NCBI GenBank assembly: GCA_050261495.1
Contig: JBLNDI010000138.1
Span: 1 to 12,197, forward strand
DNA: 12,197 bases
Direction of reading: 5' to 3'
Origin: JBMNKL01 sp050261495
GTDB taxonomy: Bacteria > Bacillota > Clostridia > Acetivibrionales > DTU013
The position numbers and the translations under genes were made by a program. Below, one piece after another: positions 1 through 7,735 of the stretch (the stretch's first letter is position 1; the number at the start of each line of letters is the position of its first letter). The notes under the pieces are model-generated. The model saw only the letters and a program-made list of their open reading frames with translations. It ran no database searches and was not told the origin of the DNA.

Positions 1-634
1 GTGCTGCTCAAACAGGCGGAAGCGCCGATGTTATATGCTTCCGCCTGGGCGGCAAGCCATTGCTCCGGCTGCGGGTGGCTGCGCGTGAAGCCATGCAGCG
101 TCAGTATAATATCTTTCAGCCCGTCGTCGCCGCGCCCGCCCCCGAAGCTGTCAACCAGCTTGAAGAACATGCTGTCCTTGTCTTCGCTTTCATATTTCCC
201 TTCAAACAGCTCTTCCAGCGCATCAAGCTTCATGAGCGCGCTTTCCGTTTCGTCCGCGACACGGAACATCGGGTCCAGTTCGAGACTGTGAAAATGACTC
301 CTGACAACTTCCATGCAGAAAGAATGAAGCGTCATAATGCTCGCCCTGTCCAGCATGGCCATCTGCCTTTGGAGATTTTGCGACGACGGATCGGCCTCCA
401 GCGCGTCCGCAAGCGCACTCCCGATCCTTTCCCGCATCTCGGTCGCCGCTGCATTTGTAAACGTAACCACAAGAAGCCTGTCAATACCTACAGGTTTCTC
501 TTCATCGGTTATTTTCCTTATAATCCTCTCGACCAGCACGGCCGTTTTTCCGGCGCCTGCCGCAGCGGCAACCAGCAGGTTGCAGCCTTTTTCGGTAATT
601 GCATCCAGTTGTTCCGGCGTCCAATAAACTGCCA
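1..634 (-). CDS. addA: AddA, ATP-dependent helicase/nuclease subunit A (N-terminal part, cut by window edge)
   Basis: This is the first 211 codons of the AddA subunit of the AddAB complex, which unwinds and resects double-strand DNA breaks before RecA loading. Visible UvrD/Rep-type superfamily 1 helicase motifs are an N-terminal WTPEQLDAI segment (residues 5-13), Walker A AAAAGAGKT (23-31), motif Ia VVTFTNAAATEM (56-67) and a TLHSFC motif further on. The start at 634 begins MAVYWTPEQ, typical of the family, and has AAGGA/GGGAG purines just upstream. Family members are about 1200 residues, so the remaining helicase motifs and the RecB-type nuclease domain lie beyond the left edge. It follows addB on the same strand, the usual Firmicutes order, but with an unusually long gap. 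Identification is firm; only the length is unknown. Confidence 0.95.
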
Positions 635-785
635 TTTTCCTTGTCTCCCGTCACAGCATTCTCTTATTTACTTAATTATCTTTATTCCGCAGTCAGACAA
701 CTCATTTTTCAGCAAGATAGCCGACGACTATACTATAAAACTTATCAATGTAATCCCGCTGTTTATCAGCATTAATATTGCTTGG

Positions 786-818
786 TTACATAATGTGTTA
801 TATTCATTAGTTATGTAA
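786..818. repeat. AT-rich imperfect inverted repeat
   Basis: TTACATAA at 786-793 is matched by its exact reverse complement TTATGTAA at 811-818. A further TAATG/CATTA pairing inside the arms gives an approximately 10-bp stem with a 3-nt bulge and a 9-nt loop. It could be a regulator site or an RNA hairpin in the leader of addA; the function is unknown. Confidence 0.4.
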
Positions 819-904
819 TTCATTTCGTTAATTATTTCCAGTTCCATCCGATTTATTGCCCCAAAACTTGAAAAACTACAGTTAGTTGAGCAACAACATA
901 GCAC

Positions 905-928
905 ACCTGCACCATACGTGGTGCAGGT
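905..928 (-). terminator. Perfect 10-bp hairpin just after addB
   Basis: ACCTGCACCA (905-914) and TGGTGCAGGT (919-928) are exact reverse complements around a 4-nt loop. The hairpin lies 8 bp beyond the addB stop codon. On the minus strand it is followed by GTGCTATGTTGTTG, which is only partly T-rich, so it is not a textbook rho-independent terminator. It may be a weak attenuator, an mRNA 3'-end stabiliser, or a palindromic protein site. Confidence 0.45.
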
Positions 929-936
929 TGTGGTTT

Positions 937-3900
937 TCACTGGGTCATCAGTTTCCACAACTCGTCATCCTTGTAATCCGCCAGTACGCGGTACCGGTTG
1001 TCCCCGAAGGATGTGTCGAACCGGCAGACAGGTCTGAACCCGCAGTACTTGCAGGCGGTCATCGTTTTCTTTTTATACGGGCTGATTGCAACGTCTCCAT
1101 CCATTATCCCCTTTGCGATATCGGCTAGGACTTTCCTCACATACCGGCGAAGCGCCATGAATTGCTCATGCGTCGCAGCCGACGACTTTCCCAGCGAGCC
1201 GTCCTTGTTGACCCTTGCGGGGATAATCAGCGAGTAACCATCAATCTGCCTGTCCATTTCCCTGACTACCTTCACATCCGCCAAAACCAGGCCTTTCATC
1301 CTCAGCTGCTTCATAACGGATTTTTCAATTTCCTCGTCCGTACTGTCCCTGCTGCAGCGTATCAGCGGATCATCCAGCTTGAAATACAAAACGCCGGCCG
1401 GCAGCATGCTGCGTCCGCCGGCAGGGTCCTCCTCATTTCCCATTACGGCGTCAAGATAGGTCAACAGCTGCAACTGAAGGCCGTGGTATATATCTCCGAG
1501 CTCCAACTCCCTGTTTCCCGATTTGTAATCAATAATTCTAATATAGGTTCCCTCTTCTCCCGTCATGGAGTCGATCCGGTCAATCCTGCCCGTCATTTTA
1601 ACAAGCCTGCCGTCAGGTAATTCTATCACGATGGGAGGATACCTTCCGTTTTCTCCGAACTCCACCTCGTAGCCGGACGGTTCAAAGCTGCCCAGCGCGA
1701 TATGCCTGCTGATAAGCATTATTGCCTTTGTGACGATTTTTTTAAGCCGGCCGGAAATGTACAAGTATCTCCTGCTGCTTTTAAGAATACTGTTTCCGTA
1801 TTTTGAAAGCCATCGATCAACCAGTTCGGAAACCTGTTGTTCGCACCATTCCGCATCGAGGTTTCTCCAGCTTATGCCCTTTTTTACAAGCATCCTGGAA
1901 AACTCGTTAATGATTTCATGCATGAACGTCCCCGCGTCTACCGGGTCAAATTTGAAAATACGCCGTTCTTTCGCCCTCAAGCCGTACTTGACATAAAATG
2001 AAAACGGACAGGCGGCATACGATTCCATCCTTGAAACGCTGGTAAACAACGGTTTTCCGTAGAGTGCAAAAGCCCTGTCCCCGGTAAGGCGCTCCGCCCG
2101 GTTGGTATGATTCAATCCGTCGATAATGCCGGCACACATGTCCTTCCACGATTCCTGGCCGGAAAACCATTTATAAACAATTCTCCACCCGTCATGTATC
2201 TTCTTCCCGTCATAGCGCCTCCTGAGCTGCGCGGCCATCTCGTCAAACGTGGGTTTGGGCGCCACAGGATCCGGCGCCGTGAGTCCGGATGCCGCAAGCC
2301 CCGGCATCCTGTCCTGGTTCATACCGGCAACCGTGCTTCGCTCAACAATACGCGGCAATATTCTTTTTATCTCAGATATGACATGTGAAGGCCTGAGCGC
2401 CCTTCCGTCACGGTCCGCCGCCGGGTAGCTCAGCCTCAGGTGCCTGGACGGCGTCGCGAAAGCCATGTAAATCATGAACCTTTCCTCAAGGCAATGGCTT
2501 TTCGAATTGCCTGCAAGCTCAAGGCCGATATTTTCAAGGCTGTCACGGTCGATATCCGATAAAAGCCCTTCATTCCCTTTACCGCCGGGAAGCACGCCCT
2601 CGTTCACGCCCAGAATGCAAAGCGCCTTGATGTCATGGTTCCTTGCCCTTTCAATGTTTCCTGCAAGCACCTGGTCCAGCGCGGGAGGAATCAGGCCTAT
2701 CTTGTAGCCTGAAAAACCGGCGGCCAATATCTCGGAAAAGCGCTCCGTACCGATCGATTCTTCCCCAAGCACCTCAACGATTTGTGAAAACACGTCCATT
2801 ATTATATTCCAAACCTGGCGGTACTCGTCCGCCTGCTCCAGGAGCCCTTTTGCCGCAAGACTCCGCGATTGCTCGTCTATTCTTTTGTCGGCGCCGGTAT
2901 CCCGCAGCAATTCGTATAAAGCAGTGCAGAATTCTACCGCCCTGGCGCCGCCTTTCGTTTTCCCCCTGAATGATATCAACGGCCCGGCCAGCTTCCTCCT
3001 TGCGGCATTAATAATTTCCAGGCGCGTCATGTCGCGATCCGACAGCCTGTCGTCATCACCCAAGGCTTCCACCGGGTAATCCCAGTCGTCTTCGCGCGTC
3101 CAGGCATTTCCCCTGATGCCGTTCGCCAGCACATAGTTTTCCAGCAAATCCAGCTCCTCGCGATCAACCCCGGAAAAGCCCGTTCTTGCGTACCTGAAAA
3201 CAGACTCGTAGTTCCAGTTGTTTATAAAAATATCAAGGGCAGACAGAATAAACACTATCAGCGGGTGGCTGTCAATATCTCTCTTCCCGTCCAGGAAAAA
3301 TGGTATCCCGTAACGCGTGAAGACACTCTTGATAATGCTTTCGTAACTGTCAGGATTTCTCATCGTAACGGCAATATTCCTGTAACGGTACCCCCTGTCC
3401 CTGCAAAGCTTGATAATATCGCGGGCGCATTCCTCGACTTCCAGGTATGGATTCGCAGATGCGCATATGCACACATCGCCAGAACTCTTATTATACTTTT
3501 CATACGGATATTTATATATGTTTTTCTCAAGATGCGCCAATTCCTCTGATTCGGAAAACCGCGGAGAAACGCCGGGCACGTCCGTCATGCCCGCCAACCC
3601 CGTCTTGCCGGACATATCTGCCGTGCCCTCAGTACCAGCCGTATCCGCCATATCGGGCACACCCGCCAACTCCGGCATACCGGACACGTCTGCCACACCT
3701 GGCACGTCCGCCATACCCGAAGCGCCGGCCACATCCGTCATACCCGCCGCGCCGAGCCGGACCGGTTTCTCTACCTCGATTCCTTCCTTCTCCGCCAGCC
3801 GCAAAAGCTTTACCGCAGTTTTCCTGACCGGCTCAAACAGCATCGAGGCGCTTTCATCCCCGGGGCCGCCGGGAAGACTGTCCGTGCAAAGGCAGACCGT

Positions 3901-4671
3901 CACCCGTGAAGCCTTTTTGAGCAGTTTGCCGATAACTTTATATTCCTGCGAAGTAAAGCCGGAAAACTCGTCTATCCATATCTCGGCGCCGTTAAACTGC
4001 ACAGACTTGTCCAGTTTGTTGCACAGCTCCGTCAAATCATCGTCCGCGTCCATGTAATCCTTTTGCATCTGTTTTTCAAACTCGGAATAGATCAGCGCCA
4101 AATCACGCAGCTTATCCTTCAGCGGGAGGCCGTCGGCCAGTTTCTCCGCCGTTTCGGCCAATTGCTCCGGAGCTACGTCGCAGCGCTTGAATTCCATAAT
4201 GGCGTCGGAAAGGGCTTCGGTAAAACCTTTTCTGAAAGCTGCTTTTGAATATATTCTTAATTCTTTCTCCAGCTTTTTCATAATCCTGAACAGCATCATT
4301 CTCTTTCCTGCGACGTTCAGCCGGCGGCGCGTTATGCCCCCGACCTCGCTGAAAACCCTGAATGCCATTCTCCTGAAGCTTAACGCTTCAGCCCTGGGAA
4401 CACCTGAAAATGCGGATATTTTCGCGAGGTTTTTTTCGGCTTGCAGCGAAAACTGTTCAGGTACTATCAATATGAGCGGGTGTTTGTTCCTCGATGCGCA
4501 ATCTAACTTAGATTCTGAATCCAACTTAGAGCATGACTCCAACTTAGAGCATGACTCCAACTTAGAGTATGAATCCGCCCCATGCGCAGTTTTTAGCCTT
4601 TCTTCAATTTCCCGCAGGCAAAAAGCCGTTTTCCCGCTTCCTGCCCGTCCGTATACGATCCTGAGTCCCAT
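937..4671 (-). CDS. addB: AddB, ATP-dependent helicase/deoxyribonuclease subunit B, with two repeat insertions
   Basis: AddB is the second nuclease subunit of the AddAB recombination complex and partner of AddA. Walker A GRAGSGKT sits at residues 8-15. The RecB-type nuclease core is seen as GRID, IIDYKSG (D1048, K1050) and LQLLTYL. Four cysteines, C888 and C1207/C1210/C1216 (C-x2-C-x5-C), match the family's iron-sulphur cluster ligands. The start at 4671 begins MGLRIVYGRAGSGKT and has GGGGAGG six bases upstream. A longer frame begins at 4770, but that lies upstream of the predicted transcription start and lacks family-like sequence. At 1244 residues it is longer than B. subtilis AddB (about 1166). 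The excess is largely two low-complexity inserts: four SKLESC-like hexapeptides (35-58) and a Gly-Met-Asp-Val-rich repeat (about 307-366). All catalytic motifs appear intact, so it is probably functional. Confidence 0.95.
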   Translation of the reverse strand: MGLRIVYGRAGSGKTAFCLREIEERLKTAHGADSYSKLESCSKLESCSKLDSESKLDCASRNKHPLILIVPEQFSLQAEKNLAKISAFSGVPRAEALSFRRMAFRVFSEVGGITRRRLNVAGKRMMLFRIMKKLEKELRIYSKAAFRKGFTEALSDAIMEFKRCDVAPEQLAETAEKLADGLPLKDKLRDLALIYSEFEKQMQKDYMDADDDLTELCNKLDKSVQFNGAEIWIDEFSGFTSQEYKVIGKLLKKASRVTVCLCTDSLPGGPGDESASMLFEPVRKTAVKLLRLAEKEGIEVEKPVRLGAAGMTDVAGASGMADVPGVADVSGMPELAGVPDMADTAGTEGTADMSGKTGLAGMTDVPGVSPRFSESEELAHLEKNIYKYPYEKYNKSSGDVCICASANPYLEVEECARDIIKLCRDRGYRYRNIAVTMRNPDSYESIIKSVFTRYGIPFFLDGKRDIDSHPLIVFILSALDIFINNWNYESVFRYARTGFSGVDREELDLLENYVLANGIRGNAWTREDDWDYPVEALGDDDRLSDRDMTRLEIINAARRKLAGPLISFRGKTKGGARAVEFCTALYELLRDTGADKRIDEQSRSLAAKGLLEQADEYRQVWNIIMDVFSQIVEVLGEESIGTERFSEILAAGFSGYKIGLIPPALDQVLAGNIERARNHDIKALCILGVNEGVLPGGKGNEGLLSDIDRDSLENIGLELAGNSKSHCLEERFMIYMAFATPSRHLRLSYPAADRDGRALRPSHVISEIKRILPRIVERSTVAGMNQDRMPGLAASGLTAPDPVAPKPTFDEMAAQLRRRYDGKKIHDGWRIVYKWFSGQESWKDMCAGIIDGLNHTNRAERLTGDRAFALYGKPLFTSVSRMESYAACPFSFYVKYGLRAKERRIFKFDPVDAGTFMHEIINEFSRMLVKKGISWRNLDAEWCEQQVSELVDRWLSKYGNSILKSSRRYLYISGRLKKIVTKAIMLISRHIALGSFEPSGYEVEFGENGRYPPIVIELPDGRLVKMTGRIDRIDSMTGEEGTYIRIIDYKSGNRELELGDIYHGLQLQLLTYLDAVMGNEEDPAGGRSMLPAGVLYFKLDDPLIRCSRDSTDEEIEKSVMKQLRMKGLVLADVKVVREMDRQIDGYSLIIPARVNKDGSLGKSSAATHEQFMALRRYVRKVLADIAKGIMDGDVAISPYKKKTMTACKYCGFRPVCRFDTSFGDNRYRVLADYKDDELWKLMTQ
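3573..3753 (-). repeat. Degenerate xGMxDV hexapeptide repeat region inside addB
   Basis: About 60 residues of AddB (about 307-366) are a degenerate repeat of the type AGMTDV, SGMADV, PGVADV, SGMPEL, AGVPDM, AGMTDV. The underlying DNA repeats TCCGTCATACCCGCC-like words with a period near 18 bp. It lies between the helicase-like core and the SEELAHLEKNIY segment, where other AddB proteins have a short loop. The insert is in frame and stop-free. Confidence 0.7.
4502..4573 (-). repeat. Four tandem 18-bp repeats in addB
   Basis: Four adjacent 18-bp units occur at 4502-4519, 4520-4537, 4538-4555 and 4556-4573. Units 2 and 3 are identical (TCCAACTTAGAGCATGAC); units 1 and 4 differ by a few bases. 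Each codes for one SKLESC/SKLDSE hexapeptide. The block sits between the Walker A helix and the LILIVPEQ strand of AddB. Confidence 0.9.
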
Positions 4672-4760
4672 ATGCCGCCTCCCCGAAGGCCGGATATGCT
4701 CCAACTCTTGCTTGGGTTGCTTCGCTTTTGCTATCCTCTTCCCGCTCCGTCCCAGAAATA

Positions 4761-4789
4761 ATATTACCATAGAGGTACCGGCCTATCAA
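4761..4789 (-). promoter_or_regulatory. Predicted sigma-A promoter for addB
   Basis: On the minus strand TTGATA (4784-4789) is followed after exactly 17 bp by TAATAT (4761-4766). This places a transcription start near 4754 and gives an addB leader of about 80 nt carrying the GGGGAGG ribosome binding site. The position excludes the alternative ATG at 4770 if this promoter is used. Confidence 0.55.
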
Positions 4790-4810
4790 CAAACACAATG
4801 CCAAGGCTGC

Positions 4811-4941
4811 CGGCAATAACGGCAGGACAGCGGAGCTTATTATACGGCAGGGCGTGGCGCTTATTATAAACAGGACGGCAGTGTTATAATACTGCAGTAC
4901 AGCAGCGCCTATTATACGGCGGGATGGCGGCGCTATTATGC
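4811..4941. repeat. Degenerate tandem array of about six 24-bp units
   Basis: The words CTTATTATAC (4836), CTTATTATAA (4860), GTTATAATAC (4883), CCTATTATAC (4908) and GCTATTATGC (4932) recur at 24, 23, 25 and 24 bp. A weaker first copy, CGGCAATAAC, starts at 4811. Between the AT cores are GC-rich stretches such as CGGCAGGGCGTGGCG. On the minus strand several copies contain TATAAT. The array fills the space between the regulator stop codon and the addB promoter. It has no ORF and no CRISPR-like repeat/spacer division. Confidence 0.75.
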
Positions 4942-4950
4942 AGCCTGTCT

Positions 4951-7479
4951 TTAGTCAATCAGCTTCAATTCCCTTGCGCGAAGGACCGCGTCCGTCGCAT
5001 TGTTTACTTCCAGTTTTTGATAAGCTATCTTGGTATGATACCTTATGGTATTTATGGAGAGACCGGTAAGTTCAACAATCCCGGCGTTTCTGTAACCTTT
5101 CGCCAAAAGCTCCAGGACGAGTTTTTGCTGCCGGGAAAGCTTGACGGATTTCAGAACGGCGGCGCATGCGATGCCTTTATGCCGCCTTGACTGTTCACAG
5201 GCCGCCAGGTAAACTTCCTGCAAATACCTGTAGCCTGGCTTGCGCGGCCCGTTTTCCTTCTCCGATTTTTTCAAAAGCACTTTCAAAACAGGGAGAATTG
5301 CCTTCCCCTCATCAGCGAACACCCTGATGAAATGATATCGCTCCATTTCCGCCAGGGAAGCCTGGAGCATGGCTGCGGCTTCCTGTTTTTTGCCCGTCAT
5401 CCATTTAAGTATGACCAGCAGCGCAGTGGCTTCGGTTGCATCAAGAATCCTGTAAAAATCCTCCGTAAGCTTCTTCAGTTCTTCGCACAACCTTTGCGCT
5501 TTTTCAAATTCTCCCAGGACGATATATGCCCTTACCGTCGTGAAATGCAAAAATGTTTTATACAGCTCCAGGTTTCGCGCCTCGGTTACGAAATAGTTAT
5601 CAAGCCATGCTTTTGCCGCCGCCTTATCCCCGTCCATCAGCCTGATTCTCGTTTCATAGCCGGAAAGAACCGGCAGCAGGTATAAAGTGTTCTCCCTTTC
5701 CAAAAAGGATTTTATCTCCGCCCTGCACCGCGCCGCCTCCTCCAGCTTTCCCATCGCCAATAAAATAGCCGCTAACTGCATTTTTGACAAAAACACGAGC
5801 TCGGCGGAGTCTGTCTCCGGGTTTGGATCCACAAGCGCAGCCGCCTCTTTTAGAAGGTTTTTTTCATACAGCAGTCCCGACTTTACCCCTGATGCAATGA
5901 TATTGTAGTCGCTGCCCAGAAGCGCAAAAAACATAAGGCGGAACTCGGCAAAAGATTTTTCCATATCCAGGGCGTAATGGGAAAAGTCCCGGAAGGTCTT
6001 GTTGTGGAAAGAGGGCAGATTATGACCCAGCGATCTAAGTGCTTTCGGAATGTTGCGATTCTCGGCCTCATGCGCAATACCTGTCTGAAACCTGGCCATC
6101 TGTTCCATGAATGAGTACCGGGGATCGATGGCAAACAAAATAAGCACGCCTTCCATAAACGCTTTATTTTTTCTCTCGATATCATGGACCCTCTCATAGA
6201 TCCTGTCAAAATAATAATACATGCTTTTTACATCGCCGAACAAAAAGGAACAAAAGGCGCAGCTGATATACAGAAACGGGTTTTCCTCCAGGACTTCGGC
6301 GGGAAGCTCGTTTATAAAATAGATTTTAGCCATATCCGCGCTTGACTGGCCGTTGTATTCCAGGTAGTTATAGAAAGCGGAGGCTATCCCCCTGCTGTCC
6401 CCGGATTTTAAGAAATAACGGAGAGCGTTGAAATAATCCCCTTGATCAAGGTAATATTCCGCCGCCCTTTGATATAAGGTTTTTTGCTTTATAGTTGCGT
6501 CTTTTGATGCCTCCGTCCTCAAGAAATCCAGAAACAGGTGATGAAAACGATACCCGCCTTCCTGCCAGCTGATAAACAGGTTGCCGCTGCACAACGTTTT
6601 AAGTATCTGCGGACTTCGGGGGTTTCCCGTAATCTTACCGCAGAGCTCTTCGGTAAATTCATCCACTACGGAAGTCTGCATCATGAAATTCCGCAAGCTA
6701 TCGTCCAATTTATCCCATATCTGCGTCTTGATATATTTTTCCAAGGGGTTGCCTGTTAATTTTTCACTGGTTGTAATGTTTCCGCTGAGAACCAGCGCGT
6801 TAACCGCTATTGCCCAGCCCTCGGTAAGGGAAAATATCTCCCTGGCTTCTTCCGCGGTTATAAACCGGCCATAACTTGCAAAATACCGGCGTATCTCATC
6901 GCTTTTGAAAGCAAGATCGGAAGCCTTGATGAATGCAACCCTGCCGCTTTCCTCCAGGGTGGAAAAGACCCGGGGCATTTCGTTCCGGCTTAAAATCAAC
7001 ACGGATACGGACAGGGGAAGCCGCTTTACGACGTAGATAAAGGACTTCAAAATTTCCTCGTCGGTAATAAGATGAAAGTCGTCAAGAACGAGGGCAAACT
7101 TACGTTCATCAAAGGAAAGCCGCGACAATATTTCGATTGTGTATTCAACGGGTGAGATATTAAAAGAGGGATCCTTTACAATTTTCGTCAGGCTTTCGTC
7201 CTGCGGGATAACTGAAAAAAGCGCTGTGCAAAAAAAGCGGTAGAATGCGGCCGGCGTATTGTCGTACATGTCAAGCCCGAGCCAGATCGGCGTCCGTCCG
7301 GATTTCTGCATCCATAAACGGGTTGATACGGTTTTTCCGCAGCCTGCAGGAGCGCTTATGTAAATGCATTGCCTGGCGGCGGCTTTGTCAAACCTGCCGA
7401 GCAGTTCCAGGCGCGGAGCACATATTTCCGGGAGCTCCGCCGGAACCAGTTTATACGTTTTCATTCCTTGAGGACTCAT
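4951..7479 (-). CDS. LuxR-family (MalT/LAL-type) ATP-binding transcriptional regulator
   Basis: This is a large signal-responsive transcription factor of the MalT-like STAND class, which binds ATP and an inducer, oligomerises, and activates target promoters. With the chosen start it has 842 residues, normal for the family. Walker A APAGCGKT lies at about 43-50 and Walker B LVLDDF at about 130-135. A long helical TPR-like middle region follows, and a C-terminal LuxR helix-turn-helix spans about the last 65 residues (LSRQQKLVLELLAKGY, then LSINTIRYHTKIAYQKL). The ATG at 7479 is preferred because GAGGA lies 8 bases upstream. The first in-frame ATG at 7494 lacks a ribosome binding site and would leave only a few bases of leader from the predicted promoter. 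It is divergent from the four-helix/SLH operon, which suggests but does not prove that it controls it. The inducer is unknown. Confidence 0.92.
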   Translation of the reverse strand: MSPQGMKTYKLVPAELPEICAPRLELLGRFDKAAARQCIYISAPAGCGKTVSTRLWMQKSGRTPIWLGLDMYDNTPAAFYRFFCTALFSVIPQDESLTKIVKDPSFNISPVEYTIEILSRLSFDERKFALVLDDFHLITDEEILKSFIYVVKRLPLSVSVLILSRNEMPRVFSTLEESGRVAFIKASDLAFKSDEIRRYFASYGRFITAEEAREIFSLTEGWAIAVNALVLSGNITTSEKLTGNPLEKYIKTQIWDKLDDSLRNFMMQTSVVDEFTEELCGKITGNPRSPQILKTLCSGNLFISWQEGGYRFHHLFLDFLRTEASKDATIKQKTLYQRAAEYYLDQGDYFNALRYFLKSGDSRGIASAFYNYLEYNGQSSADMAKIYFINELPAEVLEENPFLYISCAFCSFLFGDVKSMYYYFDRIYERVHDIERKNKAFMEGVLILFAIDPRYSFMEQMARFQTGIAHEAENRNIPKALRSLGHNLPSFHNKTFRDFSHYALDMEKSFAEFRLMFFALLGSDYNIIASGVKSGLLYEKNLLKEAAALVDPNPETDSAELVFLSKMQLAAILLAMGKLEEAARCRAEIKSFLERENTLYLLPVLSGYETRIRLMDGDKAAAKAWLDNYFVTEARNLELYKTFLHFTTVRAYIVLGEFEKAQRLCEELKKLTEDFYRILDATEATALLVILKWMTGKKQEAAAMLQASLAEMERYHFIRVFADEGKAILPVLKVLLKKSEKENGPRKPGYRYLQEVYLAACEQSRRHKGIACAAVLKSVKLSRQQKLVLELLAKGYRNAGIVELTGLSINTIRYHTKIAYQKLEVNNATDAVLRARELKLID

Positions 7480-7508
7480 ATCGCACATCCTCATCTATTA
7501 ATAATTTG

Positions 7509-7537
7509 AGTATACTTCAAATCAACCAAATCTTCAA
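7509..7537 (-). promoter_or_regulatory. Predicted sigma-A promoter for the LuxR-family regulator
   Basis: On the minus strand TTGAAG (7532-7537) and TATACT (7509-7514) are separated by exactly 17 bp. The predicted start near 7502 gives a leader of about 23 nt to the ATG at 7479, with GAGGA inside it. Confidence 0.6.
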
Positions 7538-7664
7538 TTCCTTTGGGCAACAATGTGGGATTTTTTTTGGCAAGTGATGGATGAATTAAGATAAACTTTA
7601 GGAAAATCCTACATCAGTATCCACAAATCAAAAAAATAAGTTTTTTATCCCCACATCGATGTAG
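7538..7664. promoter_or_regulatory. AT-rich divergent control region with palindromes
   Basis: The stretch between the two divergent promoters has a perfect 10-bp palindrome ACATCGATGT (7653-7662). An inverted pair CTACATC (7609-7615) and GATGTAG (7658-7664) is spaced 42 bp apart. An AAAAAA-TAAG-TTTTTT stem also lies near 7631-7646. These are candidate operators for the divergent regulator or another factor; none matches a binding site I can name. Confidence 0.35.
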
Positions 7665-7693
7665 TTGTTTGATTCCTGGTTCTTTTCTACACT
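7665..7693 (+). promoter_or_regulatory. Possible promoter for the rightward operon
   Basis: TTGTTT (7665-7670) and TACACT (7688-7693) are 17 bp apart. The expected start near 7700 leaves about 35 nt to the first gene. The hexamers are mediocre matches, which would suit an activator-dependent promoter. The GATGTAG inverted-repeat arm abuts the -35 element. Confidence 0.4.
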
Positions 7694-7735
7694 TGGAAAT
7701 GTAAATTGGAATTATTGATACGGAGGTGGCATCGG

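Larger units (their letters stand above)
635..936. other. AT-rich intergenic region between addB and addA
   Basis: The gap is 302 bp, whereas addB and addA are usually adjacent or overlapping. No convincing gene was found; a 76-codon minus-strand frame overlaps the addB end and has no recognisable features. It holds a perfect hairpin at the addB end (905-928) and an AT-rich imperfect inverted repeat at 786-818. A weak minus-strand promoter for addA is possible (TTGTCT at 695-700, TAATTA at 673-678, 16 bp apart), but the match is poor and I do not call it. Confidence 0.6.

Noticed and set aside
60..818. Plus-strand ORF of 252 codons
   Set aside because: It is antisense to the well-supported addA start, has no recognisable domain, and runs into AT-rich intergenic DNA.
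3410..4057. Plus-strand ORF of 215 codons, Pro/Ser/Thr-rich
   Set aside because: It is antisense to addB and owes its length and repeats to the degenerate repeat region there; AddB in the other strand is a clear homologue.
4672..4770. N-terminal extension of AddB to the ATG at 4770
   Set aside because: It lies upstream of the predicted transcription start, has no family similarity, and a strong ribosome binding site serves the ATG at 4671.
4811..4941. Possible CRISPR array
   Set aside because: The unit is only about 24 bp in total, with no division into conserved repeats and unique spacers, and there are no cas genes.
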